Shown here piece by piece: positions 1 to 7,264 of a stretch of 11,467 nucleotides of DNA; position 1 is the stretch's first letter; the number at the start of each line of letters is the position of its first letter. A program made the translations under genes and the position numbers. Below the pieces are notes generated by a model. The model was not told the DNA's origin. It worked only from the letters and a program-made list of their open reading frames with translations, and searched no databases. The stretch covers positions 1 through 11,467 of the forward strand of contig JAKBCX010000018.1 in assembly GCA_021807465.1 (NCBI GenBank). Reading direction: 5' to 3'. This stretch comes from Pseudomonadota bacterium (GTDB lineage Bacteria; Pseudomonadota; Alphaproteobacteria; Acetobacterales; Acetobacteraceae).

Positions 1-80
1 GAAATAGCGCGCCACCGCAGCACGTCCAAAATCACAGCCAGAATGAGAAGCAGAAGCAGACCGCGCGGCGGTCTGCTCAC
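1..80 (-). CDS. N-terminal fragment of an unidentified small or membrane protein, runs off the left edge
   Basis: Reading the minus strand from a GTG at 80-78 gives an open frame of 26 codons to the window edge. It begins MSRPPRG, continues with an uninterrupted hydrophobic run (LLLLLILAVILDVL), and then a basic RWR, the pattern of an N-terminal membrane anchor or signal-anchor. The GTG overlaps the trmB stop by four bases (GTGA), a common arrangement for translational coupling within an operon, so no separate Shine-Dalgarno is needed and none is evident. I do not recognise the family. The first codons also form a perfect hairpin (56-76), which could instead be a terminator for trmB with this frame being chance. 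The good hydrophobic segment and the GTGA overlap favour a gene, but only 80 bases are visible. Confidence 0.5.
   Translation of the reverse strand, partial: MSRPPRGLLLLLILAVILDVLRWRAI
56..76 (-). repeat. Perfect 9-bp hairpin just after the trmB stop
   Basis: Bases 56-64 (GCAGACCGC) are exactly complementary to 68-76, with a 3-base loop. The hairpin starts one base after the trmB stop on the minus strand. The sequence after it on that strand (TTCTGCTTCTCATTC) is pyrimidine-rich but has no continuous T run, so it is a weak candidate for an intrinsic terminator. It lies inside the predicted start of the overlapping downstream frame and could affect its translation instead. Confidence 0.45.
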
Positions 81-742
81 CGGCGTACCAGCGACCAGTA
101 AACCGGCGCCCGCCCGGCGGCGATGGCTTTGGCCTCGTAACGTGTGGGCGGCCAGCCCTCGGGCCTGGTGGTGTGGCGCGTAACGGCAAAATAGGCCTGC
201 GCGCCCATCACCTCATCCGTCCATTCCTGGTAGGTGGGGTCGTCCGAGGCAATGCGCCATTCTCCGCCTTGCCGCAGCACGCGCGCGGCTTCTTCCACCA
301 TCTCGGGGTGCACAAAGCGGCGCTTGGCGTGGCGTGCCTTGGGCCAGGGGTCGGGGAACATCAAAAACAGCTTGGAAAGCTCGCCATCCGCCAGGCTGCG
401 CAGCAGTGGCCTCGCATCCTCGGTAAACAGCCGCAAATTAGGCGGCGGCAACGGGTTTTCCACATTATCGGGCGCCAGCTTGGAAAGCAGCGAGCAAATG
501 CCCGTCTCGAACACTTCCGCCGCTATATAGCCCACATCGGGGTTCTGCCCCGCCAGCTCGAACGCATGTTCGCCGCCGCCAAAGCCTACTTCCAGCCAGG
601 TTTCACGCGGGGTTATGCCAAAAGGCACTTCCGGCCAAGCCAGGCGCGGCAAAAACACTTCCAGCAGCCAGTGCTGGCGCGGGCGCAGGCTCTTGCCTTT
701 CTGGCGGCCATAAAGCCGGTCGGGCTGGGGCTTCACACTCAT
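77..742 (-). CDS. trmB: tRNA (guanine-N7-)-methyltransferase TrmB
   Basis: SAM-dependent methyltransferase that makes m7G46 in tRNA variable loops, acting in the cytoplasm. The 221-residue product has the SAM-binding motif EVGFGGGEH (about 51-59), the family signature PDPWPK followed by KRR (about 130-142), and a C-terminal TRYE motif (about 200-203), all characteristic of TrmB. Length fits the family. The frame is open to an ATG at 796, but that codon lies inside the metK terminator hairpin, and the added 18 residues do not resemble TrmB N-termini. I therefore chose the ATG at 742-740, giving MSVKPQPDRL. The Shine-Dalgarno is weak. It lies directly downstream of metK, which makes its methyl donor. 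No promoter is visible in the short gap, so expression probably depends on read-through of that terminator or on a promoter inside metK. Confidence 0.95.
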   Translation of the reverse strand: MSVKPQPDRLYGRQKGKSLRPRQHWLLEVFLPRLAWPEVPFGITPRETWLEVGFGGGEHAFELAGQNPDVGYIAAEVFETGICSLLSKLAPDNVENPLPPPNLRLFTEDARPLLRSLADGELSKLFLMFPDPWPKARHAKRRFVHPEMVEEAARVLRQGGEWRIASDDPTYQEWTDEVMGAQAYFAVTRHTTRPEGWPPTRYEAKAIAAGRAPVYWSLVRR

Positions 743-758
743 AGTTTTATCACGCGCC

Positions 759-796
759 AAAACAGTGGCTCCATGGGCAGCCACCCATGGAGCCAC
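759..796 (-). terminator. Rho-independent terminator of metK
   Basis: Bases 765-777 (GTGGCTCCATGGG) pair perfectly with 784-796 over 13 bp around a 6-base loop. On the minus strand the hairpin starts 9 bases after the metK stop and is followed by TGTTTT (764-759), as expected for an intrinsic terminator. The trmB start codon is only 16 bases further on, so termination is probably partial. Confidence 0.85.
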
Positions 797-805
797 AAGC
801 CCTGA

Positions 806-1993
806 TTACCGGCCAAACGCGCTCTTCAGCGCGGGCACCAGGTCGGTTTTCTCCCATGTAAACGTACCCAGCTCGGCATCCGGCGCGCGGCCGAAATGGC
901 CGAAGGCCGAGGTTGGCACGTAAATGGGGCGGTTGAGCTGCAGATGCTCGCGTATGCCGCGCGGCGAAAGGTTGACCAGCTCGCGCAGCGTTGTCTCTAA
1001 CTTGGCCTCGTCCGCGTCCTTGCCCGTGCCGTGCAAATCCACATACAGCGAGAGCGGCTGAGAAACGCCAATGGCGTAGGAGAGCTGCAGCGTGCAGCGC
1101 TCCGCAAGCCCGGCGGCCACCACGTTCTTGGCCAAATAGCGGCACACATAGGCAGCGGAGCGGTCCACCTTGGTGGGGTCCTTGCCCGAGAACGCGCCGC
1201 CGCCATGCGGGGCCGCGCCGCCATACGTGTCCACGATAATCTTGCGCCCGGTCAGGCCGCAATCGCCATCCGGCCCGCCGATTTCAAAAATGCCGGTCGG
1301 GTTCACGTAGAACTCGTCCTCTGGCGGCATCCAGCCCTCGGGCAGCGCGGCCTTCACAATCGGGCGGAGCAGCTCTTTCACCATGCCGGGCGTCATGCCC
1401 GGCACATGCTGGATGGAGACCACGACCGAGGTGGCGCCCACCGGCTTGCCATCCACATATTTAAGCGTCACCTGGCTCTTGGCGTCCGGCAGCAGGCCGC
1501 GCACCATCTCGTTGCCAGCGCGGCGCAGTTCAGAGATACGGCGCAGGATAAGATGCGAGTAGTAGATGGGCGCCGGCATCAGCGCCTCGGTCTCGGTGGT
1601 GGCGTAGCCGAACATAATGCCCTGGTCGCCCGCGCCCTCATCCTTGTTACCGGCCGCATCCACACCCACGGCGATATGCGCGGATTGGGCGTGCAGATGC
1701 ACGGCAATCTCGGCATCCCGCCAGGAGAAACCTTCCTGGTCGTAGCCAATATCGTGCACCGCCATGCGGGCGAGATGCGCGAGATATTCCTTGGTAATGG
1801 TCTCTGGCCCGCGCACCTCGCCGGCCAGGACGATGCGGTTGGTCGTCACCAGCGTTTCGCAGGCCACGCGCGCGTAAGGATCTGCCGCCAGATAGGCATC
1901 GACGACGGTATCGGAGATCCGGTCCGCAACCTTGTCCGGATGGCCCTCAGAGACGGATTCCGACGTGAACAGAAATTCTCCGCGATCGCGCAT
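806..1993 (-). CDS. metK: S-adenosylmethionine synthetase MetK
   Basis: Cytoplasmic methionine adenosyltransferase making SAM from methionine and ATP. The 395-residue product is full length for bacterial MetK. It shows the ATP-binding GHPDK (17-21), the signature GAGDQG (120-125), and the glycine-rich loop with lysines [16 protein letters not shown] (264-279), all with the expected residues. The N-terminus [21 protein letters not shown] matches the usual family start. The chosen ATG (1993-1991) is preceded by GGGAG six bases upstream, a good ribosome binding site. It is transcribed leftward, ends in a strong hairpin terminator, and is followed by trmB, a SAM-consuming enzyme. Its 142-base leader contains two hairpins but no SAM-riboswitch consensus I can recognise. 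Confidence 0.98.
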   Translation of the reverse strand: MRDRGEFLFTSESVSEGHPDKVADRISDTVVDAYLAADPYARVACETLVTTNRIVLAGEVRGPETITKEYLAHLARMAVHDIGYDQEGFSWRDAEIAVHLHAQSAHIAVGVDAAGNKDEGAGDQGIMFGYATTETEALMPAPIYYSHLILRRISELRRAGNEMVRGLLPDAKSQVTLKYVDGKPVGATSVVVSIQHVPGMTPGMVKELLRPIVKAALPEGWMPPEDEFYVNPTGIFEIGGPDGDCGLTGRKIIVDTYGGAAPHGGGAFSGKDPTKVDRSAAYVCRYLAKNVVAAGLAERCTLQLSYAIGVSQPLSLYVDLHGTGKDADEAKLETTLRELVNLSPRGIREHLQLNRPIYVPTSAFGHFGRAPDAELGTFTWEKTDLVPALKSAFGR

Positions 1994-2040
1994 GGCAAGC
2001 TCCCAAAAGTTCCCGGGGGACGCGATGGCGTATTAGGCGC

Positions 2041-2060
2041 CGGGGGTCAATAGGCCCCCG
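2041..2060 (-). promoter_or_regulatory. Hairpin in the metK leader overlapping a TTGACC element
   Basis: Bases 2041-2048 pair with 2053-2060 (CGGGGG arm, one G-U wobble) around a 4-base loop. On the minus strand this is a strong GC hairpin about 50 bases before the metK start. It contains TTGACC, which could be a -35 element, but no convincing -10 lies 16-18 bases further on. Whether it acts as DNA (promoter or operator) or RNA (leader structure) cannot be told from sequence. Confidence 0.35.
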
Positions 2061-2084
2061 CGCAAGGCAGAGTGAAGGGGGCAG

Positions 2085-2104
2085 GCGCTTTTTTGCAAAA
2101 GCGC
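2085..2104 (-). repeat. 8-bp hairpin between dapB and metK
   Basis: GCGCTTTT (2085-2092) pairs perfectly with AAAAGCGC (2097-2104). Read on the minus strand the loop is GCAA, a GNRA-type tetraloop. It lies 31 bases after the dapB stop. No T run follows on either strand, so it is not a classical intrinsic terminator, though it could protect the dapB mRNA end or be part of the metK leader. Confidence 0.4.
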
Positions 2105-2135
2105 ACCATGAAGGAGATTTGCTCTTTTCCGCGGC

Positions 2136-2897
2136 TTAAAGACGTAAAAAATCTCTCATGGCATACAGCCCCGCGGGCTGGGCATGCAGCCATAGCGCGG
2201 CACGCACGGCGCCGGAGGCGAATACGCGCCGGTCGAACGCCTTATGCGAGAGGCTGAGCTGCTCATCACCCGCAGTGAAAATAACCTCGTGCTGGCCCAC
2301 AATCTGCCCGCCGCGCAGCGTGGCAAAGCCAATCTCGCCATCTTTGCGCGGGCCGCAATTACCCTCGCGGCTCAGCACCGCCATATCCTCCAGCTTCACC
2401 CCGCGCCCGGAAGCCACTGCCCGGCCCAGCGCCAAAGCGGTACCCGAGGGCGCGTCTACCTTCTGGCGGTGGTGCATTTCCAGAATCTCGGCATCGAACT
2501 GCTTGGCATCCAGCGCATGGCCCAGTTTTTCCGCCAGCAGCAGCAGCAAATTCACGCCCGTGCAAAAATTGGGCGAGGCGATAATGGGGATCGTCTTCGC
2601 CGCCACCTCAATCGCCCGCTGCTCCTCGGTGCCATAGCCGGTGGTGCCCAGCACCCAGGGCGTCTCGGTTGCCGCCAGGGCCTTGGCATGGGCCGCCACC
2701 GTGCTGGCATGGGTAAAGTCGATCACCACATCCGATTCCCGCGCCAGGGCGGTAATATCGGCAAAATGTGGCGCGCCATTGCCGCCTGGCGGGGTGCGGC
2801 TGGTGCCGCCAGACAGTGTGGCGGCGGCGGCGGCCTCCTCGGCCAGATAAATGCCCATGCGGCCGGTAATCCCGGCGATTCCAATGCGTATGCTCAT
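2136..2897 (-). CDS. dapB: 4-hydroxy-tetrahydrodipicolinate reductase DapB
   Basis: NAD(P)H-dependent reductase of the diaminopimelate/lysine pathway, cytoplasmic. The 253-residue protein has an N-terminal Rossmann motif GITGRMG (9-15), the conserved GTTGY (84-88), and the DapB signature EILEMHHRQKVDAPSGTA (137-154). That signature contains the catalytic His (H142, equivalent to E. coli H159) and Lys (K146). The segment between the nucleotide-binding motif and GTTGY is shorter than in E. coli, otherwise the length is normal (E. coli 273). The start ATG at 2897 fits the usual MSIRIGIAG beginning. No clear Shine-Dalgarno precedes it, and a possible promoter sits so close that the mRNA may be nearly leaderless. 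The gene is separated from the upstream ETF-QO gene by a strong terminator, so it is probably its own transcription unit. Confidence 0.97.
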   Translation of the reverse strand: MSIRIGIAGITGRMGIYLAEEAAAAATLSGGTSRTPPGGNGAPHFADITALARESDVVIDFTHASTVAAHAKALAATETPWVLGTTGYGTEEQRAIEVAAKTIPIIASPNFCTGVNLLLLLAEKLGHALDAKQFDAEILEMHHRQKVDAPSGTALALGRAVASGRGVKLEDMAVLSREGNCGPRKDGEIGFATLRGGQIVGQHEVIFTAGDEQLSLSHKAFDRRVFASGAVRAALWLHAQPAGLYAMRDFLRL

Positions 2898-2903
2898 AAA
2901 CGC

Positions 2904-2932
2904 TGCATAGGCATTTTTCGCGTAATGTTCAA
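2904..2932 (-). promoter_or_regulatory. Possible dapB promoter
   Basis: On the minus strand TTGAAC (2932-2927) and TATGCA (2909-2904) are separated by exactly 17 bases, in the only gap between the ETF-QO terminator and dapB. The hexamers match the sigma-70 consensus only partly (4/6 and 3/6). Transcription would begin within a few bases of the dapB ATG. Confidence 0.3.
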
Positions 2933-2938
2933 AGCAGC

Positions 2939-2962
2939 AAAAAGGGGGCCAAAGGCCCCCTT
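2939..2962 (-). terminator. Rho-independent terminator of the ETF-QO gene
   Basis: AAGGGGGCC (2942-2950) pairs perfectly with GGCCCCCTT (2954-2962) across a 3-base loop, followed on the minus strand by a run of five T (2943-2939). It begins 12 bases after the ETF-QO stop codon. This is a textbook intrinsic terminator. Confidence 0.92.
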
Positions 2963-2974
2963 GCTTGTCTGGGC

Positions 2975-4609
2975 TTACATGCCACCCGGGTAATTCGGCC
3001 CGCCAGCGCCCTCCGGCACCACCCAGTTAATGTTCTGGGTCGGGTCCTTAATGTCGCAGGTTTTGCAATGCACGCAGTTCTGCGCATTAATCTGCAGGCG
3101 CGGGGCGCCCGCGTCCTCGCCCACAATCTCGTACACGCCGGCCGGGCAATAACGCGTCTCGGGGCTGGCATATTCCTTGTAGTTCACGTCAATCGCCACG
3201 GCGGGGTTCAGCAGCGTAAGGTGCGCGGGCTGGTTTTCCTCGTGGTTGGTGTTGGAGAGGAACACCGATGAGAGACGGTCGAAGGTCAGCTTGCCATCCG
3301 GCTTGGGGTAGGCAATCGGCTGGCTGTCCTTGGCCTTTTTCAGCGTTTCGTTATCGGCATGGTTATGCAGCGTCCAGGGCGTCTTTCCCTTCAAAACCGT
3401 TTCCAGCCCGGCATTGATAATGCCGCCATACAGCCCCCATTTGGCGAAGCCAGGGCGGACGTTACGCACCTCGTGCAGCTCGGGATAAACCCAGCTCTTC
3501 TTCAAATTCTCGCTATAGGCCGTCACCTCGGCCGGCTTGTCTCCGGCCAGCGCCTCGGCAATCGCCTCGGCCGCCACAATGGCGGATTTCATCGCCGTAT
3601 GCGTGCCTTTAATCTTCGGCACGTTCAGCGTACCGGCCGCGCAGCCAATCAGCACGCCGCCGGGGAGGGTGAGCTTGGGCAGGCTCTGGAACCCGCCCTC
3701 GTTCAGCGCGCGCGCGCCGTAGGAGATGCGCTTGCCGCCCTCGAAGATTGGCGCGATGGCCGGGTGGGTCTTGAAGCGCTGCAGCTCCTGGAAGGGCGAA
3801 AGGTACGGGTTGGAATAATCCAGGCCCACCACGAAGATGAGCGCAACCAGATTCTCACCGAAATGATAGATCGCGGCACCGCCATAAGTGTCGCTCTTCA
3901 GCGGCCAGCCGACGCTGTGCACGGTCAGCCCCTTCTTGAAGTTCTCGGGCTTGACCTCCCACAGCTCTTTAATACCGATGCCATAGGTCTGCGGGTCCAC
4001 CCCGGCGCGCAGGTTGAACTGCTTTTCAAGCTGCTTAGTCAGCGAGCCGCGGCAGCCTTCGCCCAGAATGGTATAAGTGGCGCGCAGCTCCATGCCGCGC
4101 TGGTAATTATCGGTGGGCTGGCCGTCCTTGCCGATGCCCATATCGCCCGTGGCCACGCCAACCAGGCGCCCATCCTCCACCAGCAGCTCAGCGGCAGCGA
4201 AGCCGGGGTAGATTTCCACGCCCAGCTCTTCCGCCTGCTGGCCCAGCCAGCGCACCACATTGCCGAGCGAGACAATGTAATTGCCGTGATTATTCATCTG
4301 CGGCGGAGTAATGGGCGAGGTGAAGGCCTTGGTCTCGGTGAGGAACATGAACTTGTCCTCGGTCACCGGGGTGGCGAGCGGGATCGTGCCCGGATCGATA
4401 TCGGGGAACAGCTCCTTCAGCGCGCGCGGCTCTATAACCGCGCCGGAGAGCGTATGCGCCCCCACCTCGGAGCCTTTCTCGACCACGCAGACGGAAATCT
4501 CCGGGTTGAGCTGCTTCAGCTTAATGGCGGCCGAAAGCCCCGCAGGCCCGGCGCCCACCACCAGCACATCAAACTCCATAGCCTCCCGCGGCGGCAGCTC
4601 GTCCGTCAT
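2975..4609 (-). CDS. Electron transfer flavoprotein-ubiquinone oxidoreductase
   Basis: Membrane-associated FAD and [4Fe-4S] enzyme that passes electrons from reduced ETF (loaded by acyl-CoA and other dehydrogenases) to ubiquinone. The 544-residue product has an N-terminal FAD Rossmann motif VVGAGPAG (17-24), a middle [10 protein letters not shown] segment, the [20 protein letters not shown] region, and the C-terminal ferredoxin-like domain. All four cluster cysteines are present: C488 in RYCPAGVYE, then C512, C515 and C518 in NCVHCKTC. Length matches bacterial ETF-QO. The frame is open to an ATG at 4684, but the start at 4609-4607 ([19 protein letters not shown]) has a strong AAGGGGA ribosome binding site six bases upstream. 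The extra 25 residues look like translated promoter DNA. It is divergent from the uracil-DNA glycosylase gene and ends in a strong terminator. Confidence 0.96.
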   Translation of the reverse strand: MTDELPPREAMEFDVLVVGAGPAGLSAAIKLKQLNPEISVCVVEKGSEVGAHTLSGAVIEPRALKELFPDIDPGTIPLATPVTEDKFMFLTETKAFTSPITPPQMNNHGNYIVSLGNVVRWLGQQAEELGVEIYPGFAAAELLVEDGRLVGVATGDMGIGKDGQPTDNYQRGMELRATYTILGEGCRGSLTKQLEKQFNLRAGVDPQTYGIGIKELWEVKPENFKKGLTVHSVGWPLKSDTYGGAAIYHFGENLVALIFVVGLDYSNPYLSPFQELQRFKTHPAIAPIFEGGKRISYGARALNEGGFQSLPKLTLPGGVLIGCAAGTLNVPKIKGTHTAMKSAIVAAEAIAEALAGDKPAEVTAYSENLKKSWVYPELHEVRNVRPGFAKWGLYGGIINAGLETVLKGKTPWTLHNHADNETLKKAKDSQPIAYPKPDGKLTFDRLSSVFLSNTNHEENQPAHLTLLNPAVAIDVNYKEYASPETRYCPAGVYEIVGEDAGAPRLQINAQNCVHCKTCDIKDPTQNINWVVPEGAGGPNYPGGM

Positions 4610-4709
4610 GTCTATCCCCTTCACAATACTTCGCCCTGCTTTATTCAATATTCGTGGCGGGGCAAATAGGCGATATTCCGGCACGTCATTTTATAATATC
4701 CATACCGGC
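4610..4709. promoter_or_regulatory. Divergent promoter region, with a TATAAT box toward the glycosylase gene
   Basis: This 100-base AT-richer gap must hold the promoters of both divergent genes. On the plus strand a perfect TATAAT (4692-4697) sits 12 bases before the ATG at 4710. No good -35 lies at the right distance (4669-4674 reads GGCGAT). On the minus strand the ETF-QO ribosome binding site AAGGGG is at about 4616-4621. Several AT-rich hexamers (for example TATTGT near 4627) could be its -10, none convincing. Confidence 0.45.
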
Positions 4710-5501
4710 ATGGACATGCTGGAAGCTCTGCGCCTGCAACTGGAATGGGGAGTGGACGAGGCGTTGCTCGACGCCCCGCAGGACCGCCGTGTTGCCGCCC
4801 CGGCTGCCCCAACGCCCCTGCCCGCCGCGCCGCCAGCCCCGCGCGCCACCGCCCAAACCCCAGCCCCAATGCCCGCCGGCCCGGCGGAGGCCGCGCGGCT
4901 GGCCGCCGCCTGCCAGAGCCTGGACGAGCTGAAACAGGCCATGGCCAGCTTCACCGGCTGCGCCCTGCGCGACACCGCCACCCAGCTTGTATTTGCCGAT
5001 GGCGCGGATGATGCCCGGCTTATTATTATCGGCGAAGCCCCCGGCGCCGAGGAAGACCGCGCCGGCCGCCCCTTTGTGGGCGCCGCGGGGCAGTTGCTGG
5101 ACCGTATGCTCGGTTCCATAGGGCTGGACCGCACCAATGTCCGCATCATCAACACCGTGCCTTGGCGCCCGCCCGGCAACCGCAACCCCACCGAGGCGGA
5201 AATCGCCCTCTGCCTGCCCTTCCTGCACCGGCAAATTGCCCTTATTCACCCCGCCGCGCTGCTCACCCTGGGCGCCATAGCCACCAAGGCCCTGCTGCCG
5301 GAGCAAGGGGCCAGCGGCATAAGGCGCCTGCGCGGCATTTGGCGCGAGGCGCATATTACCGGGCTGGACGCCCCCCTGCCCTGCCTGCCCAGCTACCACC
5401 CGGCCTATTTGTTACGCACGCCAATGGCCAAATCCGAGTCGTGGCTCGACCTTTTGCAGCTCCGCGAACGGCTGAAGTTAATAATTATCACGAAATCGTG
5501 A
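4710..5501 (+). CDS. Uracil-DNA glycosylase, family-4-like
   Basis: Base-excision repair enzyme removing uracil from DNA. The 263-residue product has motif GEAPGAEED (108-116) followed by GRPFVGAAGQLLDRML, then NTVPWRPPGNRNPT (148-161), and the second active-site motif PSYHPAYLLR with H230. This order is diagnostic of the family 4/5-type superfamily. Between about residues 28 and 62 there is an Ala/Pro-rich low-complexity linker that separates a short N-terminal helix-like segment from the catalytic domain. Of the four family-4 Fe-S ligands only C84 and C168 are in place. The positions expected for the others hold F81 and W152, so a [4Fe-4S] cluster is doubtful. The start at 4710 or 4716 is chosen because upstream codons are the ETF-QO gene read backwards. 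No Shine-Dalgarno is visible and a TATAAT lies 12 bases upstream, so translation may be leaderless. Confidence 0.9.
   Translation: MDMLEALRLQLEWGVDEALLDAPQDRRVAAPAAPTPLPAAPPAPRATAQTPAPMPAGPAEAARLAAACQSLDELKQAMASFTGCALRDTATQLVFADGADDARLIIIGEAPGAEEDRAGRPFVGAAGQLLDRMLGSIGLDRTNVRIINTVPWRPPGNRNPTEAEIALCLPFLHRQIALIHPAALLTLGAIATKALLPEQGASGIRRLRGIWREAHITGLDAPLPCLPSYHPAYLLRTPMAKSESWLDLLQLRERLKLIIITKS
5488..5501. repeat. 14-base palindrome at the glycosylase stop
   Basis: TCACGA (5488-5493), AA, TCGTGA (5496-5501) is a perfect inverted repeat containing the stop codon of the glycosylase gene. No T run follows, so it is not an obvious terminator. It may be chance or a protein-binding site. Confidence 0.3.
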
Positions 5502-5535
5502 ACACAAAACCTCCTGTTAACCCAGTAGAAGCGGC

Positions 5536-5565
5536 TTGATTGTCTCATTAAATGAGATTTATCTC
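5536..5565 (+). promoter_or_regulatory. Operator-like nested palindromes before the transglycosylase gene
   Basis: TCTCAT (5543-5548) and ATGAGA (5552-5557) form a perfect inverted repeat around TAA. The same right arm pairs again in GAGAT-TT-ATCTC (5554-5565). A TTGATT (5536-5541) just before could be a -35, with a poor -10 (TTATCT, 5559-5564) 17 bases on. The layout resembles a repressor operator over a promoter, but half-sites are short. It also covers the first in-frame ATG (5552), supporting a later translation start. Confidence 0.3.
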
Positions 5566-5614
5566 ACCGCCAGGTCTTGCGTCTCTGCGCCAGATTGTTG
5601 TACGGGCTTCAGCC

Positions 5615-7264
5615 ATGCGAGGAGCAACCCAAAAGCTCTCCCGCCTGAACGCAAGCCGCCTGGCCCTTATCGCCACGGTTTCTGTTCTCGCCCTGGGCCT
5701 GGTTACCACCAGCGCCGCGGCGAGGTCCCCCGATACGGGACAAGGCCAGGGAACCACCACGCCCCCCCAAGCGCCGCTTAGCGCCCTTAATGGGGAAAGT
5801 GTGGCCTATGCCGTGCCGCGTAACGCGCCCGCGGCCAATGTCGAAATTACGCTGCCCCAGCCCCTGTCGCCATCCGATGTCGCGCTCTACCAGCGCATCC
5901 AGTCTCTGCTGGCCCAGCACGAGGTGAGCAAGGCGCAGGAAATGGCGGCGCGCCTGTCCGATCCCTCGGCCATGGGCGCCATTCTGGCCAATCTTTACCT
6001 CAGCCCCAGCTATATCACCTCGCCCGCCGAACTTACCGCCTGGTGGCAGCAATACTCGTCCCAGCCAGAGGCCACGGATATTTACGCGCTGATGCAGCAT
6101 AAAATTGCCCGCGCCAATCTGCCGCCCGCGCCGCAAACCGCCATGCTGCCCGAGGAAACGCTGACGGCGGGCTCTGCCGCCCATGCGTCCTCCGCGCCCG
6201 ATGGCGCCGCCTGGCACCGCCAATTCCTCGCTGGCATCAATGCCTGGCAGAATAACAACCTCGCCACCGCCGGGGCCGACTTCGCCGCCTCCGGCACCAT
6301 GCCCGGCATTTCCAGCGATGACCGCGCCGCCAGCCAGTTTTGGGCCGCCCGCGTGGCGCTGCGGCAAATGCAGCCCACCAAATACCTAAACCTGCTGCGC
6401 CAGGCCGCCGCGGCGCAGGATACGTTTTACGGCATGCTGGCCGGGCGCCTGCTCGGCCAGGGCTTCGCCAATTCCGGCCTCGCCTCAACGCTTACGGAAG
6501 CCGACATTACCGCCGTGGACGCCACCCCGCAGGGCCATCTGGCCTTCGAGGAGCTGCAGCTTGGCCTGAACAGCGCGGCGGCGGAAAACCTGCGCGCCCT
6601 GTGGCCGCAAATGCAGGGCAATGCGGATTTCTCCCGCGCCGTTATGGCCGTGGCCGCCCGCGCGGGCCTGGCCGATGTCGCCATCGCCATTGCCAACACC
6701 GTAACCACCCCGGTGGACGAAATTGCCGGCGCGCACCTGCCCTTGCCCGCCTTGCACCCCGATGGCGGCTTCACGGTGGACCCGGCTTTGGTCTATGCCC
6801 TCACCCGTACCGAATCCGGCTTCGACCCCCAGGCCGTCTCGCGCTGTGGCGCGCGCGGGCTTATGCAGCTTATGCCCGCCACCGCCGCCGCCGTGCGCCG
6901 CATTGCGGGCGTTACCGGCTCGCTGGCCAACCCCTCGGCCAACCTTGCCTACGGGCAGGCCTATGTGAATTATCTTAGCCAGCAGCCCGGCATTAACGGC
7001 AACCTGCTTGCCATTCTGGCCAGCTATAATGCCGGCCCCAACGCCGCCGCCGCCTGGTATGGCAATTTGCAGGACGACAGCGACCCACTGCTCTTTATCG
7101 AGACCATCCCCAACGATGAAACACGCCGTTTCGTCCGCCAGGTGATGGCCGATAGCTGGCTCTATTCCGAGGAAATCGGCCTCAACCCCACCAGCCTCAA
7201 CCAGCTTGCCGCTGGGCAGTTTCCTACCCTGGCCGCCAACAGCGCCATAGCCAGCGCCGGCTGA
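5615..7264 (+). CDS. Secreted soluble lytic murein transglycosylase (Slt type)
   Basis: Periplasmic enzyme that cleaves peptidoglycan glycan strands, forming 1,6-anhydromuramic ends. From the ATG at 5615 the product is 549 residues. It starts with a Sec signal peptide: basic MRGATQKLSRLNASR, hydrophobic LALIATVSVLALGLV, and small residues TTSAAA before a likely cleavage site near residue 36. A long alpha-helical, Ala-rich region follows, as in the Slt70 superhelix. The C-terminal SLT domain has catalytic E400 in RTESGF, then GLMQLMPATA, NLAYGQAYVNYL and ASYNAGPNA, all standard. The frame is open from 5552, but that longer start would put 21 extra residues before the signal peptide and lies in a palindrome, so 5615 is preferred although it lacks a clear Shine-Dalgarno. 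The stop overlaps the next start (TGATG). Confidence 0.92.
   Translation: MRGATQKLSRLNASRLALIATVSVLALGLVTTSAAARSPDTGQGQGTTTPPQAPLSALNGESVAYAVPRNAPAANVEITLPQPLSPSDVALYQRIQSLLAQHEVSKAQEMAARLSDPSAMGAILANLYLSPSYITSPAELTAWWQQYSSQPEATDIYALMQHKIARANLPPAPQTAMLPEETLTAGSAAHASSAPDGAAWHRQFLAGINAWQNNNLATAGADFAASGTMPGISSDDRAASQFWAARVALRQMQPTKYLNLLRQAAAAQDTFYGMLAGRLLGQGFANSGLASTLTEADITAVDATPQGHLAFEELQLGLNSAAAENLRALWPQMQGNADFSRAVMAVAARAGLADVAIAIANTVTTPVDEIAGAHLPLPALHPDGGFTVDPALVYALTRTESGFDPQAVSRCGARGLMQLMPATAAAVRRIAGVTGSLANPSANLAYGQAYVNYLSQQPGINGNLLAILASYNAGPNAAAAWYGNLQDDSDPLLFIETIPNDETRRFVRQVMADSWLYSEEIGLNPTSLNQLAAGQFPTLAANSAIASAG

Noticed and set aside
743..796. Longer trmB start at 796
   Set aside because: The ATG lies inside the metK terminator hairpin and adds non-family residues.
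1031..2053. 340-codon plus-strand frame opposite metK
   Set aside because: High-GC antisense shadow of metK, His/Arg/Gly-rich without domain features.
1994..2135. SAM riboswitch upstream of metK
   Set aside because: The leader has hairpins but lacks the conserved core sequences of the SAM-II and SAM/SAH motifs that I know; not called.
3359..4669. 436-codon plus-strand frame opposite the ETF-QO gene
   Set aside because: Antisense shadow of a well-supported gene, with no motif of its own.
4610..4684. Longer ETF-QO start at 4684
   Set aside because: The 25 extra codons translate the divergent promoter region; the 4609 start has a strong ribosome binding site.
4311..4709. Plus-strand extension of the glycosylase frame into the ETF-QO gene
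   Set aside because: It is the ETF-QO coding region read on the opposite strand, with no family resemblance.
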